Shown here: piece by piece, positions 14,723 to 14,853 of the stretch
Position numbering within the stretch: the stretch's first letter is position 1
Layout: each line of letters opens with the position of its first letter
Source of the DNA: an uncultured Bacteroidales bacterium
Lineage (GTDB): Bacteria > Bacteroidota > Bacteroidia > Bacteroidales > P3
Reading direction: 5' to 3'
NCBI GenBank assembly: GCA_947174375.1
Contig: CAMWIS010000029.1
Location: 1-14,853 of the forward strand
DNA length: 14,853 nt
Notes under the pieces: model-generated
The model's input: the letters and a program-made list of their open reading frames with translations, nothing else
Told to the model about the DNA's origin: nothing
Databases searched by the model: none
Program-made: the position numbers and the translations under genes

Positions 14723-14853
14723 ATGCGGTACCGTCCCTGGCGGCTGACGACCGGCGCCACGCTGTTTCTCGACCGGGACGGCGTCATCAACCGCTGTGTG
14801 GAAGCGCGCTTCGTCGGCATCGGGGAGGCGTTCGAATTCCTGCCGGGCGTTTT
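14723..14853 (+). CDS. HAD-superfamily phosphatase, GmhB/HisB-N-like, 5' part
   Basis: Only the first 43 residues lie in the window. The HAD motif I, TLFLDRDGVIN (13-23), gives the nucleophile Asp17 and the acid/base Asp19, and the form DRDGVIN with FLPGVF further on is characteristic of the D,D-heptose 1,7-bisphosphate 7-phosphatase / histidinol-phosphatase group. In E. coli GmhB this removes a phosphate during ADP-heptose synthesis for LPS core. The gene begins 3 nt after the glycosyltransferase stop. Together with that gene it suggests envelope sugar metabolism, but the substrate cannot be set from this fragment; a HisB-type or sugar-phosphate role remains possible. Confidence 0.8.
   Translation, partial: MRYRPWRLTTGATLFLDRDGVINRCVEARFVGIGEAFEFLPGV

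Overview
The window looks like ordinary chromosome from a GC-rich member of the Bacteroidota, most likely Bacteroidales. Several signs point that way. Promoters have the TTTG / TAnnTTTG form typical of that phylum, and the small SRP RNA lacks an Alu domain. Protein families common in this phylum are present (DUF6913-like, DUF4199-like, the Bacteroidota-type LptE lipoprotein, and a sigma-54 activator without a receiver domain), and transketolase is split into two subunits. No mobile element, CRISPR array, tRNA, rRNA or phage gene is visible. The genus cannot be named from the sequence alone.

Layout. (1) Positions 1-542 hold the 3' part of a plus-strand alpha-oxoamine synthase. It converges on dapA across a bidirectional terminator (575-619). 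(2) Minus strand 649-2098: a DUF6913-like gene followed 13 nt later by dapA. (3) Plus strand 2200-6811, behind a well-formed promoter (2143-2174): transketolase N-terminal subunit, a secreted von Willebrand factor A (VWA) protein, transketolase C-terminal subunit, and mpl (muropeptide recycling ligase). The VWA gene sits between the two halves of one enzyme. (4) Minus strand 12967 down to 6816: yciO-like, holA, yidC, yebC, a sigma-54 activator and lptE, closely spaced. Immediately upstream on the same strand (13110 down to about 13007) is a previously unlabelled-looking small RNA that I identify as the SRP RNA (ffs), with its own promoter and T-tract. (5) Plus strand 13209 to the end: a DUF4199-like membrane protein, a membrane-anchored family 2 glycosyltransferase, and the start of a HAD phosphatase of the GmhB/HisB-N type.

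Themes. Much of the window concerns the cell envelope: DapA makes the diaminopimelate precursor that Mpl later recycles as tripeptide; SRP RNA and YidC serve membrane-protein insertion; LptE serves LPS export; the glycosyltransferase and HAD phosphatase probably modify lipid-linked sugars. The points most worth a second look are the VWA gene lodged in the split transketolase operon, its apparent three-fold C-terminal repeat, the SRP RNA heading the yidC gene cluster, and the sigma-54 activator with no sensor domain overlapping lptE. I see no wholly new defence or mobile system here.
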